Positions 27,164 through 38,291 are shown, counted from the stretch's first letter. The stretch: 64,000 nt of DNA from Candidatus Streptomyces philanthi (GCA_018114805.1 CP073042.1:4526001-4590000), one strand, 5' to 3'. A program made the numbers and translations. Notes: generated by a model from the sequence alone, not told the origin.

Positions 27164-29371
27164 ATGGCCGCACTCGCCCGGTGGTGCCTCAAGCGCCGCC
27201 TCGTCGTCATCGTGCTGTGGCTGGCCGTCCTCGCGGGCGCCGCCTCGGCCGCCGCCGTGGCGGGTTCCGCGTACTCCAACGACTACGACGTGCCGGGCAC
27301 CGAGTCGGTGAGGGCCGCCGCGCTGGCGGCCAAGGCGTTCCCGGACCAGGCGGGTGACGGCTACCGCGTCGTCTGGCACACGGACGCGGGGCACGAACCC
27401 GTCCGCTCCGCCACCGTCGAGGCCCGGATGACCGGCGCCCTCGACCGGATCGCCGACCTGCCCGGAGTGGCCGCCCTCGGCAGCCCCTACGCGGGGTCCG
27501 ACGGGGCGCGCCAGATCAGCCCCGACGGGCACACCGCGTACGCGACCGTCAACTTCGAGCGGCCCGCCGACGACCTGCCGGCGAGCCAGCCGCGCGCCGT
27601 TGTGGACGCCGCGAAGGCCGCCGCGGGCGACGGGCTCCAGGTCGAGGCCGGGGGTAGCGCCATCGCGCTCACCGAGAAGCCCGACACGCACCTCAGCGAG
27701 GTGATCGGCATCGCCGTCGCCGCGGTGGTGCTCTTCGTCGCCTTCGGCTCGCTCGCCGCCAGCCTGCTGCCGATTATCACGGCCGTGGTGGCCGTGGGCA
27801 CCGCCACGCTGGGCATCACCCTGCTCGGCCACTTCATGACCGTCGCCGACTTCGCGCCGATGCTTGGCATGCTCATCGGCCTCGGCGTGGGCATCGACTA
27901 CGCGCTGTTCATCGTCACCCGGCACCGCCAGGGGATCAGGGCCGGACTGCCGGTGCCCGAGGCCGCCGAGCGCGCCGTGGCCACCACCGGGCGCGCCGTG
28001 GTCTTTGCCGGCGGCACCGTCTGCGTCGCCCTGCTCGGCATGCTCATCCTGCGACTGGGCTTCCTGAACGGCGTGGCCATCGCCGCCTCGCTCACCGTTG
28101 TGCTGACCGTCGCCGCCTCCGTCACGCTGCTGCCCGCGCTGCTCGGGACCATCGGGCCGCGGGCGCTCAGCCGCCGCGAACGGCGCCGGCTCGCCGCGGG
28201 GGCTCGCCCCTCCGAGGCGCCCACGGGGCTCGCCGCCCGCTGGTCCGCCTTCGTTGAGCGCCACCCCCGGTTGCTCGGCGGCCTCGCCGCGGCCGTCATG
28301 CTCGTCCTGGCCCTGCCGACCCTCTCGCTCCACCTGGGCACCTCCGACCAGGGCAACAACCCCGTCGGATCGACCACGCGCCAGGCGTACGACCTCCTCG
28401 CCGGCGACGGCGCGAACGGTGCTGGCGCGGTTGGCGGCGGCCCGGACGGGGCCGCCGGGGAAGCGGCGGCCCCGTCCGGGTTCGGGCCCGGGGTCAACGG
28501 GCCCCTCACGCTGGTCGCCCACCTTGACGGGGCCGCCGACCGCGTCGCCTCCGTCCAGGGCCCGCCTCCACCGACGCGACCGCCCACAGCAGCGGCGACA
28601 CCAGCGTGATCACCGTCATCCCGGAGACCGCACCGCAGTCCGAGCGGACCAGCGAACTGGTCGACCGGCTCCGCGCCGAGGTGAGATCCCGGCCGCCGAA
28701 CGCGGCAAGTCGCTGGAGGTGTACGTGGGCGGCCTCACCGCCAGCTACGATGACTTCGCCGAGGTCATCGTCGGCAAGCTGCCGCTGTTCGTGGGCGTCG
28801 TGGTCGGCCTCGGGTGCCTGCTCCTGCCTGCTGGCCTTCCGCAGTGTCGGCATCCCCGTCAAGGCGGCGGTCATGAACATCGCCGCCGTCGCCTCCTCCT
28901 TCGGCGTCATCGTCACCTTCTTCCAGTGGGGCTGGGGCAGCGAGTTCCTGGGCCTGTGCAGGGCGGGACCGATCGAACCCTTCCTGCCCGTGATCATGAT
29001 CTCCGTGCTGTTCGGCCTGTCGATGGACTACCAGGTGTTCCTGGTCAGCCGGATGGACGAGGAGTGGCGAGAAACCGGCGACAACTGCCGCACCGTGTGC
29101 GTCGGACTGGCCGAAACCAGCTGGGTCATCAACTCGGCCGCCGTGATCATGATCGCTGTCTTCGCCGCCTTCGTCCTCAGCGGTGACCGCATCATCGCCA
29201 TGTTCGGCATCGGCCTGCCCGTCGCCGTCGCCCTGGACGCCTTCGTGCTCCGTACGCTCCTGGTCCCGGCCCTGATGCACCGGCGCCGCCAACTGGTGGC
29301 TCCCCGGCTGGCTCGACCGCTTGCTGCCCCGATTCAGTATCGAGCCGCCGGAGCACGCTGCCGCGCCGTAG
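27164..29371 (+). pseudogene. MMPL/RND-type membrane transporter, four frameshifts
   Basis: ATG 27164 opens ALARWCLKRRLVVIVLWLAV (first helix), then the periplasmic loop and the first helix bundle (VIGIAVAAVVLFVAFGSLAA, LGVGIDYALFIVTRHRQG, VFAGGTVCVALLGMLIL). The second half repeats this plan (VIVGKLPLFVGVVVGLGCLL, FGLSMDYQVFLVSRMDEEW) and ends WWLPGWLDRLLPRFSIEPPE with TAG 29369-29371. Reading it through requires frame changes near 28560, 28685, 28830 and 29290. Such proteins export lipids or drugs by proton motive force. The lesions cluster at the second periplasmic loop and second bundle, so only a half-protein could be made. Confidence 0.8.
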
Positions 29372-29589
29372 GACGCGAAGACGAAGGCGACGGGGCGGCC
29401 TACGGCGGCGCCGGTACGGGCCGAGGCGTCCGTGCCGCTGGGCGCCCGCGCCGTCGGCGCCCCGGGGCGCGGTGTTCCGTATGAAGGGTGTGGTGGGTGC
29501 GACCGGTGTGGTCGGTGTGCGGGGCACGCGGGTGGGTGGCGGGGCGCAGGACGGGGCACGGGGAGTCGATCGCCGGCCGCCGTCCGGCC

Positions 29590-29601
29590 TAGGGTTGGCC
29601 C
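29590..29601 (+). promoter_or_regulatory. -10 box TAGGGT, leaderless start of the HD gene
   Basis: TAGGGT at 29590-29595 is six bases before the GTG at 29602, with no ribosome site. Confidence 0.45.
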
Positions 29602-30668
29602 GTGCAGAGCCCCACGGACGACAGTGCACGCCCGGGCCGCCAGGCCCAGGCACCCCAGGACACCGCGGCGCGGCCCACACCGACCAACATCGTGGGCCTG
29701 TCCCCGATGTTCACCGACCCGCTGTGGCGGATACCGGTCCGCCTGCGCCCTGTCGAGGTGGCCCTGCTGTGCACCGCGCCGCTACGGCGCCTGTACTTCG
29801 TCGCCCACCGCGGAGCCTCGTCGCTCAGTACCGTGCAGTCGTACTCCCGGCTGGAACACAGCCTCGGAGTCCTCGCGTTGGTCGCGCATTTCCGACCGGA
29901 CGACGCGCCGCTCCGGGTCGCCGCGCTCGTGCACGACATCGGACATCTGCCGCTGAGTCACACCTTCGAGGGCATCCACGGCCTCGACCATCACGCGATC
30001 GGCTTGCGGTTGCTGCGGGCCGACCCGGTCCGCCCCGTGCTGGCGAGCCACGGGGTCTGCGGCGACGGCGGTTCTCCGCCGCGCTCGCCGGAGAACCGCC
30101 GTCGCCGCTCAACAACCGCACCGGTCTGTTGCACCTCGACCATCTCGACTCGTACGTGCGCAGCGGGCGGGCCGCCGGGCGGCTCAAGACCGATCCCGCC
30201 GTGATGCTGTGCAGGATCGACCTCCGCGACTCCGTTGTCTCCACCGACCGCGAGACCGCCGCCACCCTCGTCGACCTGATCACCGCGCAGGCGCGACTGC
30301 ACACCTCCTGGGACAACGTGGGCCCGACGTCCGTGGCCCGCCGCCTGGCCGGGCAACTGCTCGACGCCACGCCCCTCACCCCCGACGAACTGGCCCGGCT
30401 CACCGACCCGCAATTCTGGTCGGCACTCGACGCCTGCGCCAGCACGCGGGCGGAGAGCGCCATGGTCCGGTACGAGCTGCACCGGCTGGAGGTCAGGGTC
30501 GGGCACGCCCCCGACGAACAGCGCGGCTGGGACTTCTCGCTCCGCACGATCTACCGCTCCGCGCCGCTGGTGGCCGGCCAGCGAATCGAGGCGTCGGCCC
30601 CCGAACTTGCCGCGGAGTTGGCCGCCCTGGGCACGCTCCCCACCACGTTCCGCGTCTGGTGGCGCTGA
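29602..30668 (+). pseudogene. HD-domain hydrolase, one frameshift
   Basis: GTG 29602 opens a protein with LSPMFTDPLWRIPVRLRPVE and the HD signature: YSRLEHSLGVLALVAHF, then ALVHDIGHLPLSHTFEGIHG and DHHAIGL, giving the H...HD...D metal ligands. This resembles dGTPase-like phosphohydrolases. Near 30060 the frame changes and continues as NNRTGLLHLDHLDSYVRSGR to a normal-looking end at 30668 (PTTFRVWWR). One indel therefore separates the metal site from the C-terminal half. The nucleotide or other phosphate substrate is unknown. Confidence 0.7.
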
Positions 30669-30767
30669 GCGAACGCCGGCCCGCCGGCCCGTGACCGCTC
30701 GCCCCACCCACGCGCAGTCGCCCAGCGCGCCACCGGACCCCCCACCGCGCCCCGCCTCACACACGGC

Positions 30768-30841
30768 GCCTCGCGCTCCGTACCCGCTGCCCCGCGCTCC
30801 GTGCTCCGTACCCCTGGCCCTGGCCGTACCCCTGGCCCCGG
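30768..30841 (+). repeat. Heptamer minisatellite cluster (GCTCCGT/GCCCCGT type)
   Basis: Degenerate units such as GCGCTCCGTACCC and GTGCTCCGTACCC are repeated, followed by CCCTGGCC repeats. It lies between the HD gene and the small ORF at 31.1 kb. The remainder of 30669-31071 has no gene, apart from the direct repeats listed next. Confidence 0.6.
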
Positions 30842-30854
30842 CTGAGCCACCTCC

Positions 30855-30933
30855 CTAAGGCGCCTCGCTAAGGCACCTCACCGTGCGTCCGGCCCCGTCG
30901 GCCCTGCGGGGCCGGAAGACCTAAGGCCCCTGG
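30855..30933 (+). repeat. Three direct repeats of CTAAGGCNCCT
   Basis: CTAAGGCGCCTCG (30855-30867) and CTAAGGCACCTCA (30868-30880) are adjacent, and CTAAGGCCCCTGG (30921-30933) follows 53 bases from the second. Such iterons can be operator half-sites for the small ORF downstream. Confidence 0.55.
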
Positions 30934-31071
30934 GCAGGCGGAAATCAGGCACTCGCCCGATGTGGCCGACCCCTCTGAGTCGCGAAAGTGGAGGCACGAC
31001 GAAGGCAGGCCGAGCAGGGGCCCACGAAGCCCCCCGCCCCTGCCGGACCACCACCCACCAGGGAGAGCCCG

Positions 31072-31257
31072 ATGTTCCACTACGAACTGCACCAGCTCCG
31101 CCAGCGCGACCTGGTCCGCGAGGCCAGCACCGACCGCCGTGCCCGCGAGGCCACCAGCCGCCTCGTCGCCCGCCGTTCTGTCGGCGACGAAGCGGAGGGG
31201 CGGGTGAGGCCGCCCAGAAGCCGCCGCGCGGTTTCACCGTGCCGCGCCACCGCCTGA
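31072..31257 (+). CDS. Small basic protein, 61 aa, of unknown function
   Basis: ATG 31072 with GGGAGAG upstream. The start FHYELHQLRQRDLVREASTD followed by an Arg/Ala-rich helix resembles short Streptomyces proteins of the pattern M(F/Y)xYELHxxRxxxLxRxA, seen near regulators. It is basic and helical with no membrane segment. Its last 25 residues look less like the family, so a small frameshift there cannot be excluded. It lies 500 bases upstream of the large LuxR gene. Confidence 0.5.
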   Translation: MFHYELHQLRQRDLVREASTDRRAREATSRLVARRSVGDEAEGRVRPPRSRRAVSPCRATA

Positions 31258-31338
31258 CGGGGCTCACTGACCCGACGCTCGCCCCGTCGCCCCCTACGGA
31301 GCCACCTCACCCCACGGCTCCGTAGGGGGCACTCCCTT

Positions 31339-31450
31339 TCCCCGGCCGGCGCCCCGTGCCCCGTGCCCCCTGCTCCGCGCCCCGCACGAGGGATACCGCC
31401 CGTGCTCCGTACCCCGCGCGAGTGCTGGCGCCCCGCGCCCCGTCGCCCCG
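31339..31450 (+). repeat. Heptamer minisatellite cluster upstream of the LuxR gene
   Basis: Contains CCCCGTGCCCCGTG, CTGCTCCGCGCCCCGC and CGTGCTCCGTACCCCGC runs. Together with scattered units to about 31600 it fills most of the gene-free stretch 31258-31760, in which no other feature is seen. Confidence 0.65.
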
Positions 31451-31760
31451 CCGTGCGCCGCACGGACGGCGCCCCGTATCGCGATCGCCCCGCACCGTAA
31501 TCGGAGTTCTGGCCATGACCGCTCCCGCCCCCGCGTCCCCCGAGACGGGTGGTTCCCTGCGCTGCCCCGGGGCCCGCTCCGCGCTCCGTACCGGCCCCGG
31601 AGCCGGTACGCGTGCCGCACCGTCCCGTACGACGGAAGCCGGCCCGCCGCCCCGTAGGATGGAAGGCGGCGCGCCGCCCCGATCCGGCGCGTTCGGCGGG
31701 GCCGACGGCGCGTCGTACGTCCGGGAGGGATTTCTCGCTGCGTTGTCGGATGTCTGTGCG

Positions 31761-34700
31761 ATGCTCGGCTCTGTGAGTACCACGTCCGTCAGCCCGGTCT
31801 TCGTCGGCTGTACCGAGGAGCTGGGCGCGCTCGGCCGCGCCGCCGTGCGACAGCCCCAGGCGTTGCTGCTCGGGGGCGAGGCCGGTGTGGGCAAGACGCG
31901 GCTGGCCGAGGAGTTCCTGGTCGCGGCGCGCGCGGCCGGCGCCGTCACGGCGCTGGGCGGGTGCGTGGAGATCGGCGTGGACGGCCTGCCGTTCGCGCCG
32001 ATCTCCACCGTGCTGCGCGCGCTGCGCCGACAGTTCGGGGAGGAGCTGGACCGCGCCGCCGCGGGCCAGGAGGGCGAGCTGGCCCGGCTGCTGCCCGAAC
32101 TGGGGGAGACCGCGCCGGAGTCGCGGGACGAGGACGGCCGGGCCCGGCTGTTCGAGCTGACGGCGCGACTCCTGGAGCGGCTCGCCACCGAGCGCACGCT
32201 GGTGCTCGTCGTGGAGGACCTGCACTGAGCGGACCGTTCCACCCGCGAGCTGCTCGGCTACCTCTTCCGCTCCGTGCAGCGCGCGCGACTGGTCATCCTC
32301 GCCACGTACTGCTCCGACGACATCCACCGCCGCCACCCGCTGCGCCCCTTCATCGCCGAGATCGACCGCATGCGCACCGTGCGCCGCATCGAGCTGGCGC
32401 GCTTCAACCGCGCCGAGGTGCACGTGCAGATAGCGGGCATCTACGGCACCGAGCCCGACCGGCAGTTGGTGGACTGGGTCTTCGAGCGGACCGACGGCAA
32501 CGCCTTCTTCGTCGAGGAGATCGCCCACAGCATCACCGACGGAGCCCAGTGCGAGCTCAGCGAGTCGCTGCGCGACCTGCTGTTGGTGCGGGTCGAGGCG
32601 CTGCCCGACGCCGCCGAGCGGGTGGTGCGGATCGTGGCGGAGGGCGGCTCGCGCGTGGAGCACGCGCTGCTCGCGTCCGTGGCCAGGCTCGGCGAGGACG
32701 AGCTGATCGAGGCGCTGCGCGCCGCCGTCGGCTCCAACATCCTGCTCCCGACGGACGACGACAACGGCTACCGCTTCCGGCACGCCCTGGTCCGCGAGGC
32801 CGTCACCGACGACCTGCTGCCGAGCGAGCGCGCCCGACTCAACCGGCAGTACGCGACGGCCCTGGAGTCCGACCCCGGGCTCGTACGGGAGGACGAGTAC
32901 GAGGCGCGGCTGGCCAGCTACTGGTACTACGCGCACGACCCGGCCAAGGCGCTCCCCGCCGTGCTCGCCGCCTCCGTCAACGCCCGCCGCCGGCACGCCT
33001 ACGCCGAGCAACTGGGCCTCCTCGAAAGGGCCATGGAGCTGTGGGAGGACGTGCCGTCGGAGGTCAGGACGGCGCAGCGGCCGATGGACAAGGCGGGCGC
33101 CTACCCGGCCTGTGCCGTGCACGAGGACGGCGCGCTGCGCCATCTGGACCTGCTCGCGGAGGTGGTCGTCGCCGCACACCTGTCCGGACAGCGCGAGCGG
33201 GCGTTGGCCATCACCAAGCGCGCGCTGCGCACGGTGGACGAGGCGCGGGACCCGCTGCGGGCCGCGTGGTTCTGGACCCAGCGCTCCAAGATCATGGAAG
33301 GGCTGGCGCGGGGCGACGGCTGGGCCGAGCTGAGCCGCGCCCAGGAACTGGTGCGCGGGCTGCCACCGTCGGTGGTGCACGCGGACGTGCTCGCCGCGGC
33401 GGCCGGCTGGCTCGCGGTGCACGAGCCGGGGCCCGACAGCTACACCGCCGCGGAGCGCGCCGTGGAGTTGGCCCGCCTCGTCGGCGCGCACGAGTTGGAA
33501 CTGCACGCGCGGGTGACGCGCGGCAACCTCATGATCGACTCCGGTGACGTGGACGGCGGCCTGGCCGAGATGGCCGACGCCGCGGCCCGCGCCGTCGACG
33601 GCGGGTACATCAGCGTGATAGCCCGCTGCCACGTCAATCTCTCGTCGGCCTTGGAGGGCGTCGGCCGGTCAGCGGAGGCGGTCGAGGTCGCGCGCGAGGG
33701 CGTACGGACGGCGCAGCGCTTCGGACTCGTGGACACCAAGGGTTGGACATACGGGAGCATGGCCGAGTCGCTGATCTCGCTGGGCCGTTGGGACGAGGCG
33801 CTGGAGGCCACGCGGAAGACGGAGCGGTTCGGCCAGGGCAGCAAGCCCCGCGGAGCGGCCGCGAGCCGGCGCGCACAACTCGCGCTCCTGCGCGGCGAGT
33901 GGGCCGTGGCCCGAGAGCAGCACCTCGCCTCCCGCGAGTTCTACGGCACCCACGACCCCGCAGCCGCAGTACACCATCACGCTGGCCCGACACGCCCTGA
34001 CGCTGGCCGCGCTCCGCGGCGACATCCTCCGGGCCCGCGCCCTCCTGGCCGAGGCTCTGGACTGCAGCATTCCGGTCGGCACCCAGCGCTACGCCTGGCA
34101 GTTGCTGCTCGCCGCCGCCACCGCGGAGGCCGAGGCGCGCGTCCTGCCCGCCGCCGAGCCGGGCCGGGCCGAGGCGCTGGATCGCGTCCGCACGGCTGCG
34201 AAGCGGCTGGCCCAGCCCGTACCGATCTGGCGGGCGTACGGCCTGCTGGTGGCGGCCGAACTGCTGCGCGCCGAGGACCGGGACACGCCCGCGCACTGGA
34301 GCGAGGCCGCCGCCGCCCTGGCCCCGCTGGACCGCCCGTACGAGCTGGCCCAGGTCCGCTACCGCTGGGCCGCGGCCCGGCTGGCCGCGGGCGACGCCCC
34401 ACCGGCGACCGCCACCCACCCCACGGCGACGGGGCCGAGACCGGCCTCGGCGACCCCCGCCGTCACCGCCCCCGGCGCCCGTCACGCCGCCGAACCCGCC
34501 ACCGTCGGCCCCGCGCGCGAGCACGCCGCGTCCCTGCTGGCACGGGCGTACGGCACGGCCGACCGACTGGCGGCCCAGCCGTTGCGCGAGGCGATCACCC
34601 TGCTGGCGGCGCGCGCCCGGCTCCCGCTGCCGTCCACGGGCGCCGGTCGGCCCCGCCCCGTCGGCGCGCCGGCCGGCGCTGGTACTCGGCGGGCGGTCAC

Positions 34701-35034
34701 CGCGGGCCGCCCGAAGCCCGAGCCGACCGACCTGGCCCACCCCGCGCACGCCGCCGCCGAACCGACCGCGCCCACCGACGCGGACCCGGCCGCCGGCGCC
34801 CACGCTCACGACCCGGCCGATGCCTTCCGACTCACCCGGCGCGAGCGCGACGTGCTGCGCCTGGTGGCCGTCGGCCGGAGCAACCGGTAGATAGCCCAGG
34901 AGTTGTTCATCTCCCCGAAGACGGCCAGCGTCCACGTCTCCAACATCCTGTCCAAGCTGGAGGTCTCGGGCCGTGGCGAGGCCGCGCCCATGGCCCACCG
35001 GCTGCGCCTGGTGGCCCCTGCGGAGACGGCGTAG
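31761..35034 (+). pseudogene. Large LuxR-family ATPase regulator (LAL type), two stops and one frameshift
   Basis: Start at ATG 31761 or GTG 31773. The N-terminal AAA part has FVGCTEELGALGRA and the P-loop LLLGGEAGVGKTRLAEEF. The Walker B region VLVVEDLH is cut by TGA (32226-32228) where homologues have Trp. The same frame goes on with ADRSTRELLGYLFRS and a long helical-repeat middle. A one-base insertion near 33955 shifts it (QPQYTITLARHALTLA continues in the next frame). The C-terminal HTH begins RLTRRERDVLRLVAVGRSNR, is cut by TAG (34888-34890) at a usual Gln, and ends with SPKTASVHVSNILSKLEVSG. DNA binding is lost as written. Target unknown. Confidence 0.82.
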
Positions 35035-35085
35035 CCGCCTCCCGTTCCGACTGCGTACGGGCTTCGCCGGGGCCGGCGGGGCGTG

Positions 35086-36261
35086 TCAGCTCACCTTCAG
35101 CCGGAGGATGCGGTCGTCCTGTCCCTTCGGGTCGTCCCGCCCGTCCGTGTTGCTCGTGGTCAGCAACAGGGTGCCGTCGCCCGAAGCCTGGACGGTGCGC
35201 AGCCGCCCGTACGTACCGACGAAGAACGACTGCGGCTCCGCCACCGGCCGGGTGCCGTCCAGCGGGACGCGCCACAGGCGCTCGCCGCCGAGCGCCGCCA
35301 TCTACACGGAGCCGTCCACGACGGCGATGCCGCTGGGCGACGCCTCGCTGGTTTTCCACTGCTCCACCGGGTCTACGAAACCCCGTTCCGCGGCCTCGCC
35401 GTCCTCGCCCCTGCCCTCGACCTCGGGCCAGCCGTAGTTGCCGTCCGGCTTGATCAGGTTGACTTCGTCCCAGGTGTCCTGGCCGAACTCCGCGGCCCAC
35501 AGCCGCTTCTGCTTGTCCCAGGCCAGCCCCTGCACGTTGCGGTGACCGTACGAGTAGACCACCGAGTCGGGGGACGGGTTGTCCTCCGCCGGTTCCCCGT
35601 CCGGCGTCATCCGCAGGATCTTGCCGCCGAGCGAGTCCTTGTCCTGGGCCAGTCCGCGGTCCCCGCTCTCGCCCGTGCCCACGTACAGCATCTTGTCCGG
35701 ACCGAACGCGATCCGCCCACCGTTGTGGAGGGTGCCCTTGGGGATGGTGTCGGGCGCGCTCAACTGCTGCCCCGCGGGGCGCCTCTCGTCGTAGATCATG
35801 CGGGCGACGCGGTTGTCCGACTCGGTCGTGAAGTACGCGTACAGCATGCGGTCCGCACCGAAGATGGGCGACACCGCGATCCCGAGCAGCCCGCCCTCCC
35901 CGCCAGGCGAGGCACCGGGCACCGAACCCAGCTCGGTCCGCTTGCCGTCCTCGCCCCCGATCCGCACCACCTTGCCCTCGTCGCGCAGGGACACCAGCAG
36001 ATCGCCGTCGGGCAACTCGACGACGCCCCACGGCGCACTCAACTTCTGCGCCACGGTAGCCACCACCTTCGCGGTGCCCTTCTTGGGCGGCGCGGAGCGC
36101 GACGGGCTCGCCGACGGCCCGTCACCGCCCTTCTTGGCCGACGACGACGGAGTCCCCGGAGTCCGCCCCAGGAGCGGGCCGTTGCCGCCGTCGTCCGAGC
36201 AACCGGACACGAACAGCAGCGTGGCCGCGGCGAATGCGGCGGTGACACTGGTACGTCGCAC
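35086..36261 (-). pseudogene. PQQ-type sugar dehydrogenase lipoprotein with premature TAG
   Basis: GTG 36261 with GGGAGGAAA upstream. A lipoprotein signal ends at the lipobox VSGC (Cys about 21). The six-bladed propeller of soluble aldose sugar dehydrogenases follows: SAPWGVVELPDGDLLVSLRD, GEGGLLGIAVSPIF, TLHNGGRIAFGPDKMLYVGT, DSVVYSYGHRNVQGLAWD and LWAAEFGQDTWDEVNLI. TAG at 35302-35304 interrupts GIAVVDGSV|MAALGGERLW where a Tyr (TAC) would fit; the same frame continues to DDRILRLKVS. The lost part is the last blade, which closes the propeller. It oxidises sugars outside the membrane with PQQ. It converges with the LuxR gene. Confidence 0.82.
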
Positions 36262-36559
36262 GATGGTTTCCTCCCACTGAGCACGAGCAACTGGCCCGGG
36301 CGGCCCCGGCCCAGACGGCGAGCGAGGTCGGGGCGCGACCCTGGTTCCTTATACACCGTGCCCTGCTCACCGCCGCCGCCACATGGACTGGCGGGATGCC
36401 GGAGGGTCGCTGTGCGTACGGTGGCTCGCGGCGAAGCGGCTTCGGGGGCGCCGTGGTCGTCACAGGGCGACTGCCACCGCGGCGCTGTTGCCAGGGACTT
36501 ATCAGTGCACCACAAGACTTCCGGCAAGGAGCGAGCCCCCCATACTGCGAGACCCCAGC
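36262..36559. other. Gene-free stretch upstream of the sugar dehydrogenase and barstar genes
   Basis: Besides the ribosome site of the minus-strand gene I see no feature here. Reading frames are open but their composition is that of non-coding GC-rich DNA. Confidence 0.4.
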
Positions 36560-37046
36560 CCGCCGACCAGTACCGAATCCTGGCTCTCCATCGCCGGCCT
36601 CGACGCCTCAGTGCCTAGTCAGGACTTCCTTCCCTCTCCCGGCACCACCTTCTCCGCGTGGATGAGCGGACGGCACATTGAGGGACCTGGGTGAACTCCT
36701 CCAACAGTTCTATGACGCCTTCAGGTTTCCAGACTATTTCGGTTGGAATCTCCCTGCGCTCAGCGACTGTCTGAGCGATCTCGCCTGGCTCCCCGCAGAC
36801 CATTTTGTGCTGGTCATCGAGGAGGCACAGGGGATTTTGAGCGAAGATGTCGCGGCACTCCCGGATTTCCTGGGCATCCTGCTACGCACTGGAGAGCGAT
36901 GGTCGACTGCCCAGCGCCCCGACGGCAGCAGACGCGCCAGGTTCCGCACTCTCCTCGTACGCGATGAGCCTGCCAGGTCGCGTTTGCGGGACGCTGTGCT
37001 CGCGAAGTGTCGACGACAGCATCTAGGAACGCCCGGCAGCAAGTGA
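36560..37046 (+). pseudogene. Barstar-family protein, N-terminus out of frame
   Basis: Bases 36678-37046 code LRDLGELLQQFYDAFRFPDY, then FGWNLPALSDCLSDLAWLP, VLVIEEAQGIL and LLRTGERW, the barstar fold that in B. amyloliquefaciens inhibits the RNase barnase. In this frame a TGA at 36663-36665 blocks any upstream start, leaving only TTG 36678. The likely N-terminal residues (ESWLSIAGLDASVPSQDF, FSAWMSGRHIE) are found just upstream in another frame, so one indel near 36678 separates them. The 5' limit is uncertain. The region is visibly less GC-rich than its neighbours, which suggests transfer. No RNase gene lies beside it. Confidence 0.65.
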
Positions 37047-37172
37047 GGTGCTGCGAAGGTGGCGACGTCGCGTCTCTCGTGGAACGGGCTCGGGCCGTGA
37101 GCTTCGACCTCATCGATGAGGTCGTCTTCTTCACCCGCGCCAACGCGGCAGCAACTACCTGAGGCCACACCC

Positions 37173-37202
37173 CTGAGCCCTCGCGCCCCCGCGAGGGCTC
37201 AG
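37173..37202. terminator. Bidirectional hairpin overlapping the aldo/keto reductase stop
   Basis: CTGAGCCCTCGCG (37173-37185) pairs perfectly over 13 bases with 37190-37202 around a CCCC loop. The right arm contains the TGA stop of the minus-strand reductase (37199-37201). It can end both converging transcripts. Confidence 0.75.
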
Positions 37203-38218
37203 TCCCACGACCCCCGCGCCGGCGGCAGTGCGGCGATCTCCGCGAGATCCTGCTCGGTCAGGCGCAGCCGCTCCGCGTCCGCGTTCTCCGTGGCCCAACG
37301 TTCCTTCTTGGTGCCGGGGATCGGCACGATGTGCCGTCCCCGGGTGAGCAGCCACGCCAGCGCCACCTGGGCGGCCGTGGCCCCGTGGCGTTCCGCCACG
37401 CGGCGCAGGCCCACGACGATCGGCTGGTTGGCGGCCATCATCTCGCCCGTGAAGCGCGGGTGGCGGGCGCGTACGTCCTCCGGCTCGAAGCCCTGACCGG
37501 GCGTCAGCGTGCCGCTGAGGTAGCCGTTGCCCAGCGGCATGGCGGCGAGGACGCCGACGCCGCGCGAGGCGCACCAGGGCACGAGCGTGTCCAGGGCATC
37601 CGGCGACCACACCGACAGCTCAGCCTGTACGCAGCTCACCGGGAAGACCTGCTGGACCCGTTCCAGCTGGCGGATGGTCGCGTCGTGCAGCCGCGCCGGC
37701 GCCGTTGCCCCGGCGCGTGCTCCGGCGCGTCGTAGTTGACCGCGCGCTCCTACGGCGCACAGCCCGAGCGCCCGCACCTTGCCGGCCGCGACGAGTTCCG
37801 CCATGGCGCCCCAGGTCTCCTCGATGGGCACCTCGGGGTCGGCCCGGTGAAGCTGGTAGAGGTCGATCCGGTCCGTCTGGAGCCGGCGCAGCGAGGCGTC
37901 GCAGGCCCGCTTGACGTAACCGGGGCGCCCGTTGGCGACGACGTGTTGTTCCCCGACGAGCAGCCCGCACTTGGTCGAGACGAAGGCTTCGGCGCGCCGC
38001 TCCTTGAGCACCCGCCCGACGAGCAGCTCATTGGTGAAGGGGCCGTACATGTCGGCGGTGTCCAGCAGGCTGACGCCGCGGTCGAGCGCGGCGTGCACGG
38101 TGCGCAACGAGCTCTCGCCGCTCTGCTGCGAGCTGGTGTACGCCCAGTTCATGGGCATGCACCCGAGCCCGATGGCGCCCACCGACAGCGCCCCCGCACC
38201 GATTGTCCTGCGCTCCAC
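37199..38218 (-). CDS. Aldo/keto reductase
   Basis: 339 aa, GTG start with GGGAGG about ten bases upstream. It has the AKR barrel: IGLGCMPMNWAY, the catalytic Asp/Tyr region LLDTADMYGPFTNELLVG, the lysine region AFVSTKCGLLV, the His site YQLHRADPEVPIEETWGAM, AELSVWSPDALDTLVPWCAS, and the NADPH-binding PIPGTKKERWATENADA. A stretch at about residues 175-200 (RGQLRRAGARAGATAPARLH) is arginine-rich and looks like a low-complexity insertion, but the frame is kept. Substrate not known. It is divergent from the 2-hydroxyacid dehydrogenase gene, with 73 bases between their starts. Confidence 0.85.
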   Translation of the reverse strand: MERRTIGAGALSVGAIGLGCMPMNWAYTSSQQSGESSLRTVHAALDRGVSLLDTADMYGPFTNELLVGRVLKERRAEAFVSTKCGLLVGEQHVVANGRPGYVKRACDASLRRLQTDRIDLYQLHRADPEVPIEETWGAMAELVAAGKVRALGLCAVGARGQLRRAGARAGATAPARLHDATIRQLERVQQVFPVSCVQAELSVWSPDALDTLVPWCASRGVGVLAAMPLGNGYLSGTLTPGQGFEPEDVRARHPRFTGEMMAANQPIVVGLRRVAERHGATAAQVALAWLLTRGRHIVPIPGTKKERWATENADAERLRLTEQDLAEIAALPPARGSWD

Positions 38219-38279
38219 CTGCCCGCACCCCTCCCGTGCCGGACCCCAACGTAACGTCTGCGCGCCGGTGCCTTTCGCA

Positions 38280-38291
38280 TAGCCTCCTGTC
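38280..38291 (+). promoter_or_regulatory. -10 box TAGCCT, leaderless start
   Basis: TAGCCT at 38280-38285 is six bases before the ATG at 38292, with no ribosome site. Confidence 0.5.

Noticed and set aside
28254..29186. 310-aa overlapping frame in the MMPL region as a separate gene
   Set aside because: Only its middle part shows MMPL sequence; it is one of the frames between indels of a single broken gene.
37083..37161. Short plus-strand ORF between barstar and the aldo/keto reductase
   Set aside because: No family resemblance and no clear ribosome site; likely non-coding.
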